Source: Candidatus Bathyarchaeia archaeon (GTDB taxonomy: Archaea; Thermoproteota; Bathyarchaeia; Bathyarchaeales; Bathycorpusculaceae). From it: 55,393 nt of DNA. The notes beneath the pieces were generated by a model. It did not search any database, was not told the DNA's origin, and saw only the letters and a list, made by a program, of their open reading frames with translations. The stretch is from contig JAVYUU010000006.1 of the NCBI GenBank assembly GCA_038728085.1, forward strand, positions 1 through 55,393, written 5' to 3'. Position numbers and translations under genes: made by a program. The stretch's first letter is position 1, and each line of letters opens with the position of its first letter. Below are positions 41,320-51,700 of the stretch, piece by piece.

Positions 41320-43621
41320 GCGGGAAAACATGCAGACGGAAAAGCACATGAGAGCCTTTCTGTTGCTTTTTTCTGTCCTAGTAGTGCTCTTGTTCTACAC
41401 GTTGTTGTCTTCGAATGGCTTAATTTTGGGAAACGACCCTGCTGTTCACTTGTCAAGAGCAAACGATATACTGGAATCTGGAAGGATTTCACTTTCAGAG
41501 ATCGCTTGGTATCCACCATTATATCGTGTTCTTTTGGCAGAGTGTATTCTCATTACGGGTGCATCCAATTTTGGGCATGTTCTTTTGTTGATGAAATTGT
41601 TAACGGTTCTCTTTAACTGGCTTCTGGTTTTCTCGGTTTACATGCTGAGTGCAAGGCTTGTCGATGAAAATGTGGGTATAATAGCTTCTTCGCTACTGCT
41701 GCTTTGCTTCCCCTTATACGAAATCAACTTTTGGGGAGGCTATTCAAGCCTCCTCAGCATAGCCTACCTTTATCTGCTGCTCTTCTATCTATCCACGAAA
41801 AGGGAAGGCTTATCGGATAAGTTGATAGCGTTTATCATGGCTTTTTCCCTGGTTTTAACCCATCAATTTGCGACATTCTTAACCATAGCAATCTTAACCA
41901 TTTATGCATTAGTTGCTCTGCTTGTTTTCCGAAGATCTATCACAACAACCTTCATTCTGGCAACCTTTGGAGCCATAACAGCCTTGCTATTATGGTATGT
42001 CCCGGTTATATTGCCCTACATCAACGTTTTTATAAGCCACCTTTTCTTCGGCGAAAAGACCTATCTGAACCTAACTTGGCGAGTAACCTTAGACGTTTTC
42101 ATCATGAGCTTCGGCTTCATAATAGTCTTCGCCTTTTTCGGGATTCTTCTGACATTTTATACTAGCAGGAGGAGGAAAAACCTAGAATTTTACACCCTGC
42201 TTGGCTTAGGCCTCCTGGTCCCCCTGTTTTTCTCTCAATCCTATGTTTTCGGCATGCTTCTTCCCTACGACCGTTTCGTCTATTATTTGATGCCTTCGGC
42301 CGTTGTCTTTGCCGCTGCCATGACCTATATTGTCGTCAGATACGCTATTTCGTATGCCATAAATTTGAACTGGGCCTTTTCGAGTAATTGGTTGAAGGCG
42401 AAAGCCATAGCCCTTATTCTTTTGGCTGTTCTGCTGTTCGCGTCTAGGTTCCCGGTTTTAACGGGGAAAATTTGCGAGGCTGTTGAATACTACTCCTATC
42501 TGGATCCCCAGAGCTATAGCGCCGCCGCATGGTTGAACAAGGCTTTTCCCTACGAGGCAAGGGTGGTTGTCTCGGAGAAACCCGGCTTATTCTTTGGAAC
42601 AGTCTCCGGGAAAACCGCGATAATGGAGGTGAGTCCAACTGTTCGAAGGGAGGCAGACGCTGAAGTAATACTCAACTTAGCCTATGAAGTGGAGCACCCC
42701 CTAACATTATTCAGAGTTTACGAGGCACCACAGTCCTACGAGCTTGACCAGTACAACGTTTTAATTCATGGTGTATGGCGTAGAGCCGCATTCCTCTTTG
42801 ACGAAGAAACCTCTATCTGCTACTCTAAAGACGGAAAAGCGTCTTTGGTGAGTATTTCCAAACTGGAGCGGAGAATCTTCTGGAGTGAGGAAAACGGCTC
42901 CAAGAAGCTCAATATATTATATTTGATGAAAAACGAATTTGCAATAACTGAAAGCGTCGCAGCAATAAACGGCAAAATCCCCTTGCATGTATATTGGACG
43001 TTTATGCCTCTCCGCAGTGGCCTTGCTTTTCTGCATTTCAACTTGAGCGTACACTTTGACCTTTTCCGTTCCTTTGAAAGGGCGTATCTTCCCGGAATAC
43101 TTAGCTGGGAAACTCCATGGAACAAGCCCTCATACATTGAAGGAAACCGTAAATGGGCTCTTGTTGATTTCCGTCCGGAAAATCTTCCGAAAGGTTATGT
43201 TGCAGTTTACGATCCTCTGGATGGCATTTTTTACGCTTTGAAGTTCGAGACCATCCCGGTTTGGGCAAGCCTAGGGGTTCTGTCAACAAATCAGATAGAC
43301 GCATTGAGGCTAAAGTATTGCCTTGGCAATGCAAGTCAAAAACTTTCAATATCCTATTCTGTTGCCGTATTCTCCGAGGAAAGCTTTCCAGAAGTGAATG
43401 TCAACTTTTTCGACAAAATCTTCACCGCGAACATTCCCGACACCATTATCGTGACGTATAGGGACTATCGCGCATGCGCAGAGGAGAAGGGCGTTCAATT
43501 CGTAGTTTTTGATAAGGAAAAATTCAGAAAAGAGTTTCTAAACTATGGCTTTCTGCAGCTAGTATTTTCAAACGACCAATATGTTATATGTAAGGTGAAC
43601 AGTAGCCCCAGACAGCCTTAG
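41312..43621 (+). CDS. GT-C-like polytopic membrane protein (copy 2)
   Basis: This 769-residue tandem relative of the preceding gene has the same plan: ten or more transmembrane helices to about residue 395, then a soluble extracytoplasmic domain. The first loop has D42-x3-H46 in GNDPAVHLSRA, matching the D-x3-H of copy 1. Later loops share the aromatic WGGYSS/WGGYPN turn near residue 140. An eight-base overlap with copy 1 implies coupled translation, so the two may work as a heterodimer or successive transferases. Function in surface glycosylation is inferred from topology and the motif. Confidence 0.72.
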   Translation: MDERENMQTEKHMRAFLLLFSVLVVLLFYTLLSSNGLILGNDPAVHLSRANDILESGRISLSEIAWYPPLYRVLLAECILITGASNFGHVLLLMKLLTVLFNWLLVFSVYMLSARLVDENVGIIASSLLLLCFPLYEINFWGGYSSLLSIAYLYLLLFYLSTKREGLSDKLIAFIMAFSLVLTHQFATFLTIAILTIYALVALLVFRRSITTTFILATFGAITALLLWYVPVILPYINVFISHLFFGEKTYLNLTWRVTLDVFIMSFGFIIVFAFFGILLTFYTSRRRKNLEFYTLLGLGLLVPLFFSQSYVFGMLLPYDRFVYYLMPSAVVFAAAMTYIVVRYAISYAINLNWAFSSNWLKAKAIALILLAVLLFASRFPVLTGKICEAVEYYSYLDPQSYSAAAWLNKAFPYEARVVVSEKPGLFFGTVSGKTAIMEVSPTVRREADAEVILNLAYEVEHPLTLFRVYEAPQSYELDQYNVLIHGVWRRAAFLFDEETSICYSKDGKASLVSISKLERRIFWSEENGSKKLNILYLMKNEFAITESVAAINGKIPLHVYWTFMPLRSGLAFLHFNLSVHFDLFRSFERAYLPGILSWETPWNKPSYIEGNRKWALVDFRPENLPKGYVAVYDPLDGIFYALKFETIPVWASLGVLSTNQIDALRLKYCLGNASQKLSISYSVAVFSEESFPEVNVNFFDKIFTANIPDTIIVTYRDYRACAEEKGVQFVVFDKEKFRKEFLNYGFLQLVFSNDQYVICKVNSSPRQP

Positions 43622-43675
43622 ATTCGGGAAGGTTTAAATTTTCCGTTGGTAAATGAGATTGAAAGGTGTTGATTC

Positions 43676-44983
43676 TTGGACGAAAGGATGAGGCAGGAGA
43701 TCCTTAACGCGTATGAGTTTAGAAAGCAATGGCCACCATACACTTACCGCGAGTATTTGGATGTTACCCCCGAGCTTCTGGTGGAATTTACGGAATTTCT
43801 GGAAACCGAGAACACTAACAGAAGGAAGATGGAGCTGCAGCCTTGGATCACATTTTGCGATTCAAGGTGCTCTTTTTGCTATTATCCATCGTCAATGTTT
43901 AGGCGTGAGCTTGTAGATCCATATATAGCCGCCTTAAAGAGAGAGTTGAAAATGTATTCTGAAACTAAATACGTTAAGACCAGCGAGTTCGACGAAATAG
44001 TCCTCGGCGGCGGAACCCCCACAGTGCTTTCTGCAGAACAGTTGATAGACATAATCTCGTTTTGCAAGGAGAACTTCAACATAAGCCGGGACTACATGAT
44101 TAAGATAACGGGATCCACCCATAACCTTGACGAATACAAGCTTAAGAAGTTCGCTGAGTACGGTGTACTCCAACTTGATGTGGGTGTGCAAACCTTCAAC
44201 AATGATATTAGGCGTAGGCTTTTCATTCAAGACAGCGGGGAGCACGCAGAGCAAATCATAAGGAAGGCTAGACAACTAGGGCTTTACGTGTGCATAGACC
44301 TAATGTATAATCTGCCCGGGCAAACAATGGAAATTTGGAGGGAAGACGTTAAAAAGGCTATAGAGCTGGAACTGGAAGGCGTGGACTGCTATCCCCTCGA
44401 AGTCTACCCGGGGACAATTCTCGAAAAACAGCTTAAAAATGGTGAGCTGCCTCCGCCAGGCGACTGGAAAACAGAAGCCTTAATGTATATTGAGGCTGTT
44501 GAGTTGTTCACCAAAGCTGGCTACATTCCAGTGGGCCATGACCGCTTCACAAGAGTTAGAGAGCACATTGAGGAGTCCTGTCTCAATGGGTGGCCATGGG
44601 CCGGCATACTGACAACTGGTGCGGGATGCTTTATGGGCTACCTTGGCCGTTTCTCCTATCAGAACATCGAAAATGTCTACGAATACCTTGAGAAGGTGCG
44701 TCTCGGAATTTTCCCAATAGCTAAAATCCACAAGTCCAATGATGAAGACATGATAAAGAAGGTTATGGAACGCCTCTACCTGCGCCTGCCAGTGGACAAA
44801 AGAGAGTTTAAGGAGAGGTTTGGAAAGCTTCCAGAAGAGGTTTTCCCCGACGCTATAAGAAGGTTGAAGGAGAAAGGCCTCATAGAAGTAGACGAGAACG
44901 CTATTAGAATAACAAAACTTGGTGATGTTTGGCGAATAAACATTGCCTGGGAGTTTGCCAATGCAAAGGCGATTCTAAGCTAG
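43676..44983 (+). CDS. HemN-like radical SAM protein
   Basis: This 435-residue protein has the HemN/HemW-type radical SAM core. The cluster motif FCDSRCSFCYYPS is near residue 60, where the family's phenylalanine/tyrosine follows the third cysteine. Then come EIVLGGGTPTVLS, LQLDVGVQTFNNDIRRRL and IDLMYNLPGQTMEIW, all characteristic of the coproporphyrinogen-oxidase-like group. The C-terminal winged-helix-like tail (LPEEVFPDAIRRLKEKGLIEV) is also HemN-like. Relatives include oxygen-independent coproporphyrinogen oxidases, heme chaperones and anaerobic heme-degrading methyltransferases, so the reaction is open. The start is TTG 43676 with GGTG upstream. It converges with the next radical SAM gene, overlapping four bases. 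Confidence 0.85.
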   Translation: MDERMRQEILNAYEFRKQWPPYTYREYLDVTPELLVEFTEFLETENTNRRKMELQPWITFCDSRCSFCYYPSSMFRRELVDPYIAALKRELKMYSETKYVKTSEFDEIVLGGGTPTVLSAEQLIDIISFCKENFNISRDYMIKITGSTHNLDEYKLKKFAEYGVLQLDVGVQTFNNDIRRRLFIQDSGEHAEQIIRKARQLGLYVCIDLMYNLPGQTMEIWREDVKKAIELELEGVDCYPLEVYPGTILEKQLKNGELPPPGDWKTEALMYIEAVELFTKAGYIPVGHDRFTRVREHIEESCLNGWPWAGILTTGAGCFMGYLGRFSYQNIENVYEYLEKVRLGIFPIAKIHKSNDEDMIKKVMERLYLRLPVDKREFKERFGKLPEEVFPDAIRRLKEKGLIEVDENAIRITKLGDVWRINIAWEFANAKAILS

Positions 44984-46035
44984 CCTTCCCGTAGGACTTT
45001 AGGTATGTAGGCGCACGCTGGATCTGATTCAAAAATGTCGCCCGTATAGAATTCTGCGCGTGTTCTGCATCCTCCACAGATTTCTCGGTATTCGCAGACG
45101 CCACACTTACCCTTCAAGTTGCTTTTATCCCTTAGCTTCAAGTGGAGCTCAGATTGCTGGAGCTCCTCCCAACACTGCTTCAAAGTCTTCGTTTTAACAT
45201 TTCCAAGCCTATAACCCTCGTTGAAACCGCAGGACCGGAAGTCACCATTTTCAGTCACGCTTATGTAGTTTCCACCTATCGTACATTTTCCGAGGAAACG
45301 GTTTGTAAACCAGTCCCAAAAGTCGGATGGGTTTCTCTGGCGGACTATCCTCGCGTAGAATGGACTGTAAACGTTCACTTGAACTTTTCCTTCATAACGC
45401 TTAGACAAGTCGTAGATTTGGTTGAAGGTCCATTCATACTCTTCTGGGGAGGGCGCCAACTCCTCGATATTCTGTTCAGCCCTTCCAACGGGTACAAGGT
45501 TGTGGAACACAACCATTCTAGCGCCGTATTCAGCCCCAAGCTTAATTGGATGTTCAACATACTTGTAGTTGTAGCGGTTTAAAGTTACAACCAAGCAGTC
45601 CAGTATCCCAGCCTTTGAAAGTTTTTCCATCACCGAGAAAGCCTTGTCGTAGCTGCCGACGCCCCTGACCTTGTCGTTAGCCTCCCTTGGACCATCAATG
45701 CTAACGGCTGTGTGAACCTCGTTTCTTGCAAGGCCGTTAAGCAGCTTTTCATTGAAAACAAAGCCACTTGTTATCAAGCTAACCTCGAGGCCAATTTTTT
45801 TAGCATATCCAATAACATCGAAAATGTCTTCTCTAAGAAGGGGCTCACCACCACTTATCCCAAACCACGGAGAACCGAAATCATAAACCTGATCCACAAT
45901 CCTAAAGGCGTCCTCGGTGCTGACTTCCCCAAAATCCCCAGCCTCAAAATTAAAACTGCAATATGCACAGGTGCCGACACACCTTCTCGTACACCGCCAC
46001 GTAATCATGTAAAGTGGAGCCTTACCCCGCTTCAT
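44980..46035 (-). CDS. Radical SAM/SPASM protein, AhbC/AhbD/NirJ-like
   Basis: This is a 351-residue radical SAM enzyme with a C-terminal SPASM domain for extra iron-sulphur clusters. The N-terminal motif is C15-TRR-C19-VGT-C23-AY-C26, where C19/C23/C26 form the CxxxCxxC site and C15 is additional. FGISGGEPLL follows. SPASM cysteines occur in CTIGGN, FRSCGF and CGVCEYREICGGCRTRA. The closest resemblance is to the alternative heme pathway enzymes AhbC/AhbD (NirJ family), but peptide-modifying members look similar and no siroheme decarboxylase gene is nearby. It converges on the HemN-like gene. Confidence 0.85.
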   Translation of the reverse strand: MKRGKAPLYMITWRCTRRCVGTCAYCSFNFEAGDFGEVSTEDAFRIVDQVYDFGSPWFGISGGEPLLREDIFDVIGYAKKIGLEVSLITSGFVFNEKLLNGLARNEVHTAVSIDGPREANDKVRGVGSYDKAFSVMEKLSKAGILDCLVVTLNRYNYKYVEHPIKLGAEYGARMVVFHNLVPVGRAEQNIEELAPSPEEYEWTFNQIYDLSKRYEGKVQVNVYSPFYARIVRQRNPSDFWDWFTNRFLGKCTIGGNYISVTENGDFRSCGFNEGYRLGNVKTKTLKQCWEELQQSELHLKLRDKSNLKGKCGVCEYREICGGCRTRAEFYTGDIFESDPACAYIPKVLREG

Positions 46036-46089
46036 CCGCCATCACGATAGCTATAGGGAAAACTGCTTCAAATATAAATTTTTATCTTT

Positions 46090-47136
46090 TCAATGGGGGA
46101 AATATTTAAGAGCCCTAAGGAAACCCTTGGCCAATATATTATCGCCATATTTAATCTGAATTATCTGAAGGAAGTCCTGGGAAACCGGTAGATAATTGAG
46201 GATTTGTGTCAACTCAAAGATGGGTGTCTCCTTAAACTTTCCAAAATTCCGCAGGTAAAAGAGCAGAGCTTGGCGACGTGAACCAAAGTGGGGGATAAAA
46301 TGCTCAAATTCAAGTTTCTGGCAGACCATTATGAATTTCCAGTATAAGCCATATAGGTAGGAATCAATCGGATAATAGGTGGGTGCTCCCTTCCTCCACA
46401 TGTAAAGCCTCTCATAATGGGGAAGATGCTGAGGAAAGTTTTCTTTCAAAAAGTTTTCAATTTTTTTGGGAGCCCTCATGTCGAGGGACCCGCCCAATAT
46501 AAACTTGGCTCCCCACTCTTTAGCTGCTTTAACCACCTCCTCGATGCTCTCTTCATTGTCCGTGATATATGGAATTATGGGCGTCAACCAAACGCCAACC
46601 ATCACCCCTGCACGGGACAGTTCACGGACAACTTCCAACCTCCTTTGGGGTGTCGGCGCGTTAGGCTCCAGGAGCTTGGCAAGCTTTTCGTCCAATGTTG
46701 TTAGGCTTACTGCGACACAGCAATGGAATTTGCTAGAGGCTTCAGATAATATGTCCATATCGCGTAGAATGAGGTCCGACTTTGTGCCCAAGGCGAATGG
46801 GCAATTGTGCTTATTCAAAACTTCTAAAATCTGCCGTGTGACTCGGTATTCCTCCTCAGCCGGCTGGTAGGGGTCAACAGCGACACCCATGTTAAGCACC
46901 ACCTTCTTTCTGAGCACGTCCAGCTCTTTCTCCAAAATTTTTGGCGCGTCAGCCTTCACATAAATTACGGGGCTGCTTTTCTCCGTGTTGAAGCCTACCC
47001 CCGTGTTGCAGTATATGCAGTTTAATTCACAGCCAACATAGGGGTCGAAGCTTTGTTTTGTCCAAAAACGCGTAGCTAAAACCCCAAGATTTCCTAGAAC
47101 TCTTTTGCACTTAACTGTCTTGTATTTGACATGCAT
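46090..47136 (-). CDS. SplB-like radical SAM protein
   Basis: This 348-residue protein is in the spore-photoproduct-lyase-like radical SAM group (COG1533-like). The cluster motif is C36-ELN-C40-IY-C43, preceded by FDPYVGC. Typical follow-on segments are VVLNMGVAVDPYQPAEEEYRVTRQILEVL, FALGTKSDLILRDMDIL, CCVAVSLTTLDEKLAKLLEPNAPTPQRRLEVV and VGVWLTPIIPYITDNEE. Many members have no known substrate, and repair of DNA lesions is shown only for true SplB. The C-terminal 120 residues are specific to this protein. It lies 54 bases from the AhbD-like gene on the same strand. Confidence 0.87.
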   Translation of the reverse strand: MHVKYKTVKCKRVLGNLGVLATRFWTKQSFDPYVGCELNCIYCNTGVGFNTEKSSPVIYVKADAPKILEKELDVLRKKVVLNMGVAVDPYQPAEEEYRVTRQILEVLNKHNCPFALGTKSDLILRDMDILSEASSKFHCCVAVSLTTLDEKLAKLLEPNAPTPQRRLEVVRELSRAGVMVGVWLTPIIPYITDNEESIEEVVKAAKEWGAKFILGGSLDMRAPKKIENFLKENFPQHLPHYERLYMWRKGAPTYYPIDSYLYGLYWKFIMVCQKLEFEHFIPHFGSRRQALLFYLRNFGKFKETPIFELTQILNYLPVSQDFLQIIQIKYGDNILAKGFLRALKYFPH

Positions 47137-47278
47137 CGTTATCAGCCCATATACGGCAGTCGAGTCTTATTAATTTGTTCCATGTGCCTTGCGGCTCCGT
47201 TTTCTGGCAGTGGAAGGAAGAAAACTAAATATTAAATAGGTGCAGAGAGCATTAGGGGTTTCCATATGTGGTGTTTGA

Positions 47279-48682
47279 ATGGCTAAAAGCGAAGTGAAGG
47301 TTGCGCTGGTTAACCCTCCCCTCCTTCCTGGAATGTTTAAGCATCACCCGCTTGTCCCGCTGGGATTAGCGTATCTAGCCTCTGTTTTAGAGAACGCTGG
47401 CTACGAGGTTAAAGTCTTTGATTGTCCCCCTCTTGGACTAAGCCACGAGGAACTGACAAAACTGTTGGTCAAGTTCTCGCCGGACTTTGTTGGGATAACT
47501 TGTATGACAATGATGTATCCCTCAGCCATCAAAGTGGCGGAGATGATTAAGGAACAGTTGCCCGAGGTAGTCATAGGTGTGGGTGGACCCCACGTCACCT
47601 TCTATGACAAGGAAACCTTGGAGGAGTGTCCCTCCATAGATCTCGTGGTTAGAGGTGAAGGCGAACAAACCATTCTGGAAGTTGTAGCCTCCCTCAAAGA
47701 GGGCGGAAAGTTGTCCAACATCAGCGGGATAACTTTGAGGAAAAATGGAGAAATCGTTAAGACACCTGATAGACCGCATATTCAAAACCTTGATGCCTTG
47801 CCCTATCCCGCATACCATCTGTTTCCCATGGACAAGTATCGGATCTACGGGCGGAAAATCATGCCCATAATAACAAGTAGAGGTTGTCCCTTCCAATGCT
47901 CCTTCTGTGTGACCAGCAGGATGGTTGGCAGGAAGTTTAGAGCTCGAAGCCCTCAGAATGTTGTTGACGAGCTGGAGTGGCTTGTAAAGGAGCACGGCGC
48001 CGACGCCGTCTGTTTTTACGATGACACTTTAACTCTGGACAGGAAGCGGATGATTGAGATATGCCGCATGATTAAGGAGCGGAAAATCGACGTGGTGTGG
48101 GACTGTCAAACAAGAGTGGATCAGATATCTCTTGAAATTCTGGGGGAAATGGTTAAGGCTGGATGTAGGCTTGTCAGTTTTGGAGTGGAATCCGGAAGCG
48201 ATAAAGTGCTGGGCAGAATAGGGAAGGGGACAACGGTTGAACAAAATAAGAGGGCTATTATGCTGGCTAAAAAGGTTGGATTGCTTGTCGCCGTTTCAGT
48301 GATCATTGGCTATCCCGGAGAAACCCCTGAAACCGTTAATGAAACATTAAGGTTTCTATGGGAGACTAGGCCAGATGATGCCTACATATGCTTCGCAACA
48401 CCTTATCCTGGAACCGAGCTTCGGAGAATGATTGAGGAACTCGGATGGGAAATCTCCAACGACTGGAGCAAATATGATACTCTGAATCCAGTCTTCAAGA
48501 ATCCAGAAATCCCCGGCGAATACATGATTCGCCTAAGAGAAGACTTCTACAACAAGTTCTACTCACCGTCCTATATAATTCGCCATTTCCTAAAAAAAGA
48601 TCTCTATGGCCGTGCCATGGCGAGGACGGCGCTAAACCATTTTATTTGGAGGATGCGTGGCTGGAGAGCGAGAAAAATTTAG
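47279..48682 (+). CDS. B12-binding radical SAM protein (copy 2)
   Basis: This 467-residue enzyme is a paralog of the gene at 35812, with the same order of parts: a cobalamin-binding domain (VALVNPPLLPGMF, FVGITCMTMMYPSAIKVA, IGVGGPHVTFYD), then the cluster motif GCPFQCSFC (about 203-210), CFYDDTLTLDRKRMIEIC, CRLVSFGVESGSDKVLG and FATPYPGTELRRMIEELGW. The two share the RGC...C..FC...RM.GRK.R.RSP.NVVDE block almost exactly. It probably methylates or rearranges a lipid or isoprenoid-like substrate. GGTG precedes the ATG, and the upstream region has a TATA-like ATTAAATAG. Confidence 0.92.
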   Translation: MAKSEVKVALVNPPLLPGMFKHHPLVPLGLAYLASVLENAGYEVKVFDCPPLGLSHEELTKLLVKFSPDFVGITCMTMMYPSAIKVAEMIKEQLPEVVIGVGGPHVTFYDKETLEECPSIDLVVRGEGEQTILEVVASLKEGGKLSNISGITLRKNGEIVKTPDRPHIQNLDALPYPAYHLFPMDKYRIYGRKIMPIITSRGCPFQCSFCVTSRMVGRKFRARSPQNVVDELEWLVKEHGADAVCFYDDTLTLDRKRMIEICRMIKERKIDVVWDCQTRVDQISLEILGEMVKAGCRLVSFGVESGSDKVLGRIGKGTTVEQNKRAIMLAKKVGLLVAVSVIIGYPGETPETVNETLRFLWETRPDDAYICFATPYPGTELRRMIEELGWEISNDWSKYDTLNPVFKNPEIPGEYMIRLREDFYNKFYSPSYIIRHFLKKDLYGRAMARTALNHFIWRMRGWRARKI

Positions 48683-48703
48683 AAAAATGGAAAAAAGGGG
48701 GAG

Positions 48704-51700
48704 CTACTTTTTGGCTCTCTTTTTCACGAGGAGAGCGGCCACCGCTATTATTATAATGATTACTATGACCGCTGTTATGCTGTAAATGTACTCCATGGGT
48801 ATTGTTGGAGCCGCTGCAGGTGGTTGTTCGGTTATTGGAGCTTTAACCTTCAGCGGGAATGCATCAGTGTAGGTGCAGTCATATGCGTGGCTGATTTTGT
48901 CTTCGCCTTGGAACCAAGCTGTCCATGTCCAGTTTCCGGCAACCGTCGGCGTGAAGGATACGTGGAACATTCCATCTCTGTCGGTTTTTGTTGTCACATC
49001 AACTGTTGAACCGTCCGGCTTAACAAAGGTCACAATTACCGTGGCGTTTGGAATTCCCGGGTACCATATTTCGGTGTAGTTTACTGGGAAGTTTGGATTG
49101 AATTTCTTGACATCGTAGACTGTTACGGCGCGGAGTTTGCCGTGGATTATTATGGTTTCGTTAACGTTGCATTCCTTCCAGTCGCACCATGCAACTATGT
49201 CTGTGGAAGCCACCGGGGTGCTGCTGAAGCAGTAGAGACGTCCATCGTAGGATCCAACATAGATCCTTCCCTCGTAGACTGCTACTGAGCCGAAGATTGG
49301 TCCACCCGTCGGGTATGAGGATAATGGTTTCCCAGTTTTGGCGTCGAAGCATATTAGCGAGTAGGCGTTGTTGCCCACATAAACTTTTGCGCCGGTTATG
49401 TCGTCGACGTAAACTGCTGACGAGTAGATTACATGGCCAACCCACTGGGACCAGACTCTTGTTAGATAGGTGCGGTTTACAATCGCCCACGCGCTGGCGT
49501 ACATGTTTTCGGATATATAGAGGATGCCGTGTGTTCCGTTAAATTTGTAGGCTGGCTGCCAAGCCATGACTGTGGAGGCGGTTCCGACAAGGGTTAGGCT
49601 GATGTGGGTTATAACTGAGCCGGCGGCTGGATCAACGATGGTTAAGCGTCTTCCACCCATGAAGGCACCTGTGTCTGAGCCTATGTAGAGAACTTCGCCT
49701 GCACGGGGGTCATTAACAACTATTGGCGTGCTGACGAACCTTCTATCCGACGCTGTTATTGATAGTTTCCATATCATGTTTCCGTTTGTAGCGTTTATTG
49801 CGTGTAGGAAGCCGTCGCCCGAGGCTATGTAAACCACACCCTTATAGACGTATGGGGAGCCGCTTATTCCATAAGTTATGTTTGTGGCCGTGTACACCCA
49901 CTTCTGGTTTCCGTCAGTATCGAAACAGTAGACTTTTCCATCCATGGCGCCGACATAGATTCTGTTGCCCACAACCATTGGTGAAGACCGTTTCTGGGGC
50001 ATTGATCTAAAGAGGGCTCCCTCAGCAACTCCGCCTGCGGGCCTCTTCCATACCTGTGTGCCAGTATTCAAGTCTATGCAGTACACGTAACCGTCATCTG
50101 CACCCGTATAGACTTTGCCGTCAACTACAGCGGGGGTTGAGGATACTCTGTAGCCCGTCTTAAACTTCCAAAGCAACGTGCCCTTGTATGCATCTATACA
50201 ATAGATGTTCCCGTCGTATGATCCGAAGACTATTTTGCCGTCAGCAGCTACTGGCGATCCAACTATTGGACCATCTGCCTGGAAGTACCACTTTGGACGG
50301 CTAATGTCTGATGGTGCACTTTGTCCCGTGGCTACACGATAGCTTCCCGGAGAGCCCTCGTATGTGGGCCATGGGTCTGTTCTCTCACCAATACAATACA
50401 GGGTTCCGCCTGAAATTCCATAGAGGTTGCCATAGGCAACTATTGGCAAGGCAATATTTATCGGGATACGCCATATCAATTGACCTGTAAAGGCGTCAAA
50501 GCATGAGAAGCTGAACCCTGGGGATTGGATTCCTGCGACAGAGCCTGTTTCCGCTTGGTCGCACGTGTGTATGTATACTTTGCCGTCAGCTACCACTGGA
50601 ACACCGTAGGTAATGTAGTAGTGGGCTGGTTGTTTCCATACCATTTCGCCGGTTTTTGCGTCCCATGCCGCTACATAGCCTGGAATTGCCATGCTTTTGT
50701 CGAAATATAATCCATAGGCGGCTGCTCCGCCGAAGGCGAAGAAGGCTCTTGGACCAGCTTCGAACTCCCAGAGTTTCGTGCCGTTCTTCGCATCATAACA
50801 AGTTACTTTTGTTCCTCCGGCGCTGTGGTAGACTTTGCCGTCGTAATATGTTATGCTGTAGCCGGAATCGCCGACCTTCCAGCTTTTCCACACAAGTTTT
50901 CCAGTTGTAGCGTTTATAGCATAGATTTCGCCTTCTCCATAACCGCCATAGAACACTAGTCCCCCGCCTGCGCCAAGAGCCTCGACACCCGTCGGCAGCG
51001 GACACGTCCACTTAAGTGTTGCACCAGCAGTCGGGTTTGAGCAGTCAAAGGCGACAGCCATATGCTGGTTTGTAGTTAGGTTACGGGCTGCTGAATATGC
51101 CAGCTTATACTCTCTATAGAAGAAGGCACCCCAGTAGAGGACTTCTCCTGCAACTAAGCCGCTTATTCCAAGAGCTGGAGTGATACGCGTTGTTGAAACC
51201 CATGCACCATTGTCTATCCTATGGAATGTAATGCGGTCCATGCATATGTATCCTAGATACGTATCATCAACCTTGAAAACCGAGCCTGTTGTAAAGCCTA
51301 TTGGGGTGCCGTTAAGCCGTGAAGTCCACACCACCACTCCGGTGAAGGGGTTAAGCGCGAAGAGGTGAGTGCTGTTATAGACGAAGATTTTGCCATTAAA
51401 AGCTGTTGGCGGTCCAGCGCCGAACATGCCTCCAATTCCGCCAGGCGGGCGGAATGTCCATAAAATATCTGGCCTGTTAGGCGCCGGTCCAGGGTTAAAT
51501 CTCGTGTTTCCGCTGTCGCCACCAGAGACAGGCCATTCATATTGCATTATGTCACCGTAAGGCTGGCCAGTCCACGGGTTTATGCGTTGACTAAGCGGCA
51601 GAGTTGAAGCTTTAGCGGTGCCCTGAATCATTATTGAAAATGTTGATCCCAACAGTAGAAGCGCTATAGCAGCGATCAAAATTTTTGAAACTTTTCCCTT

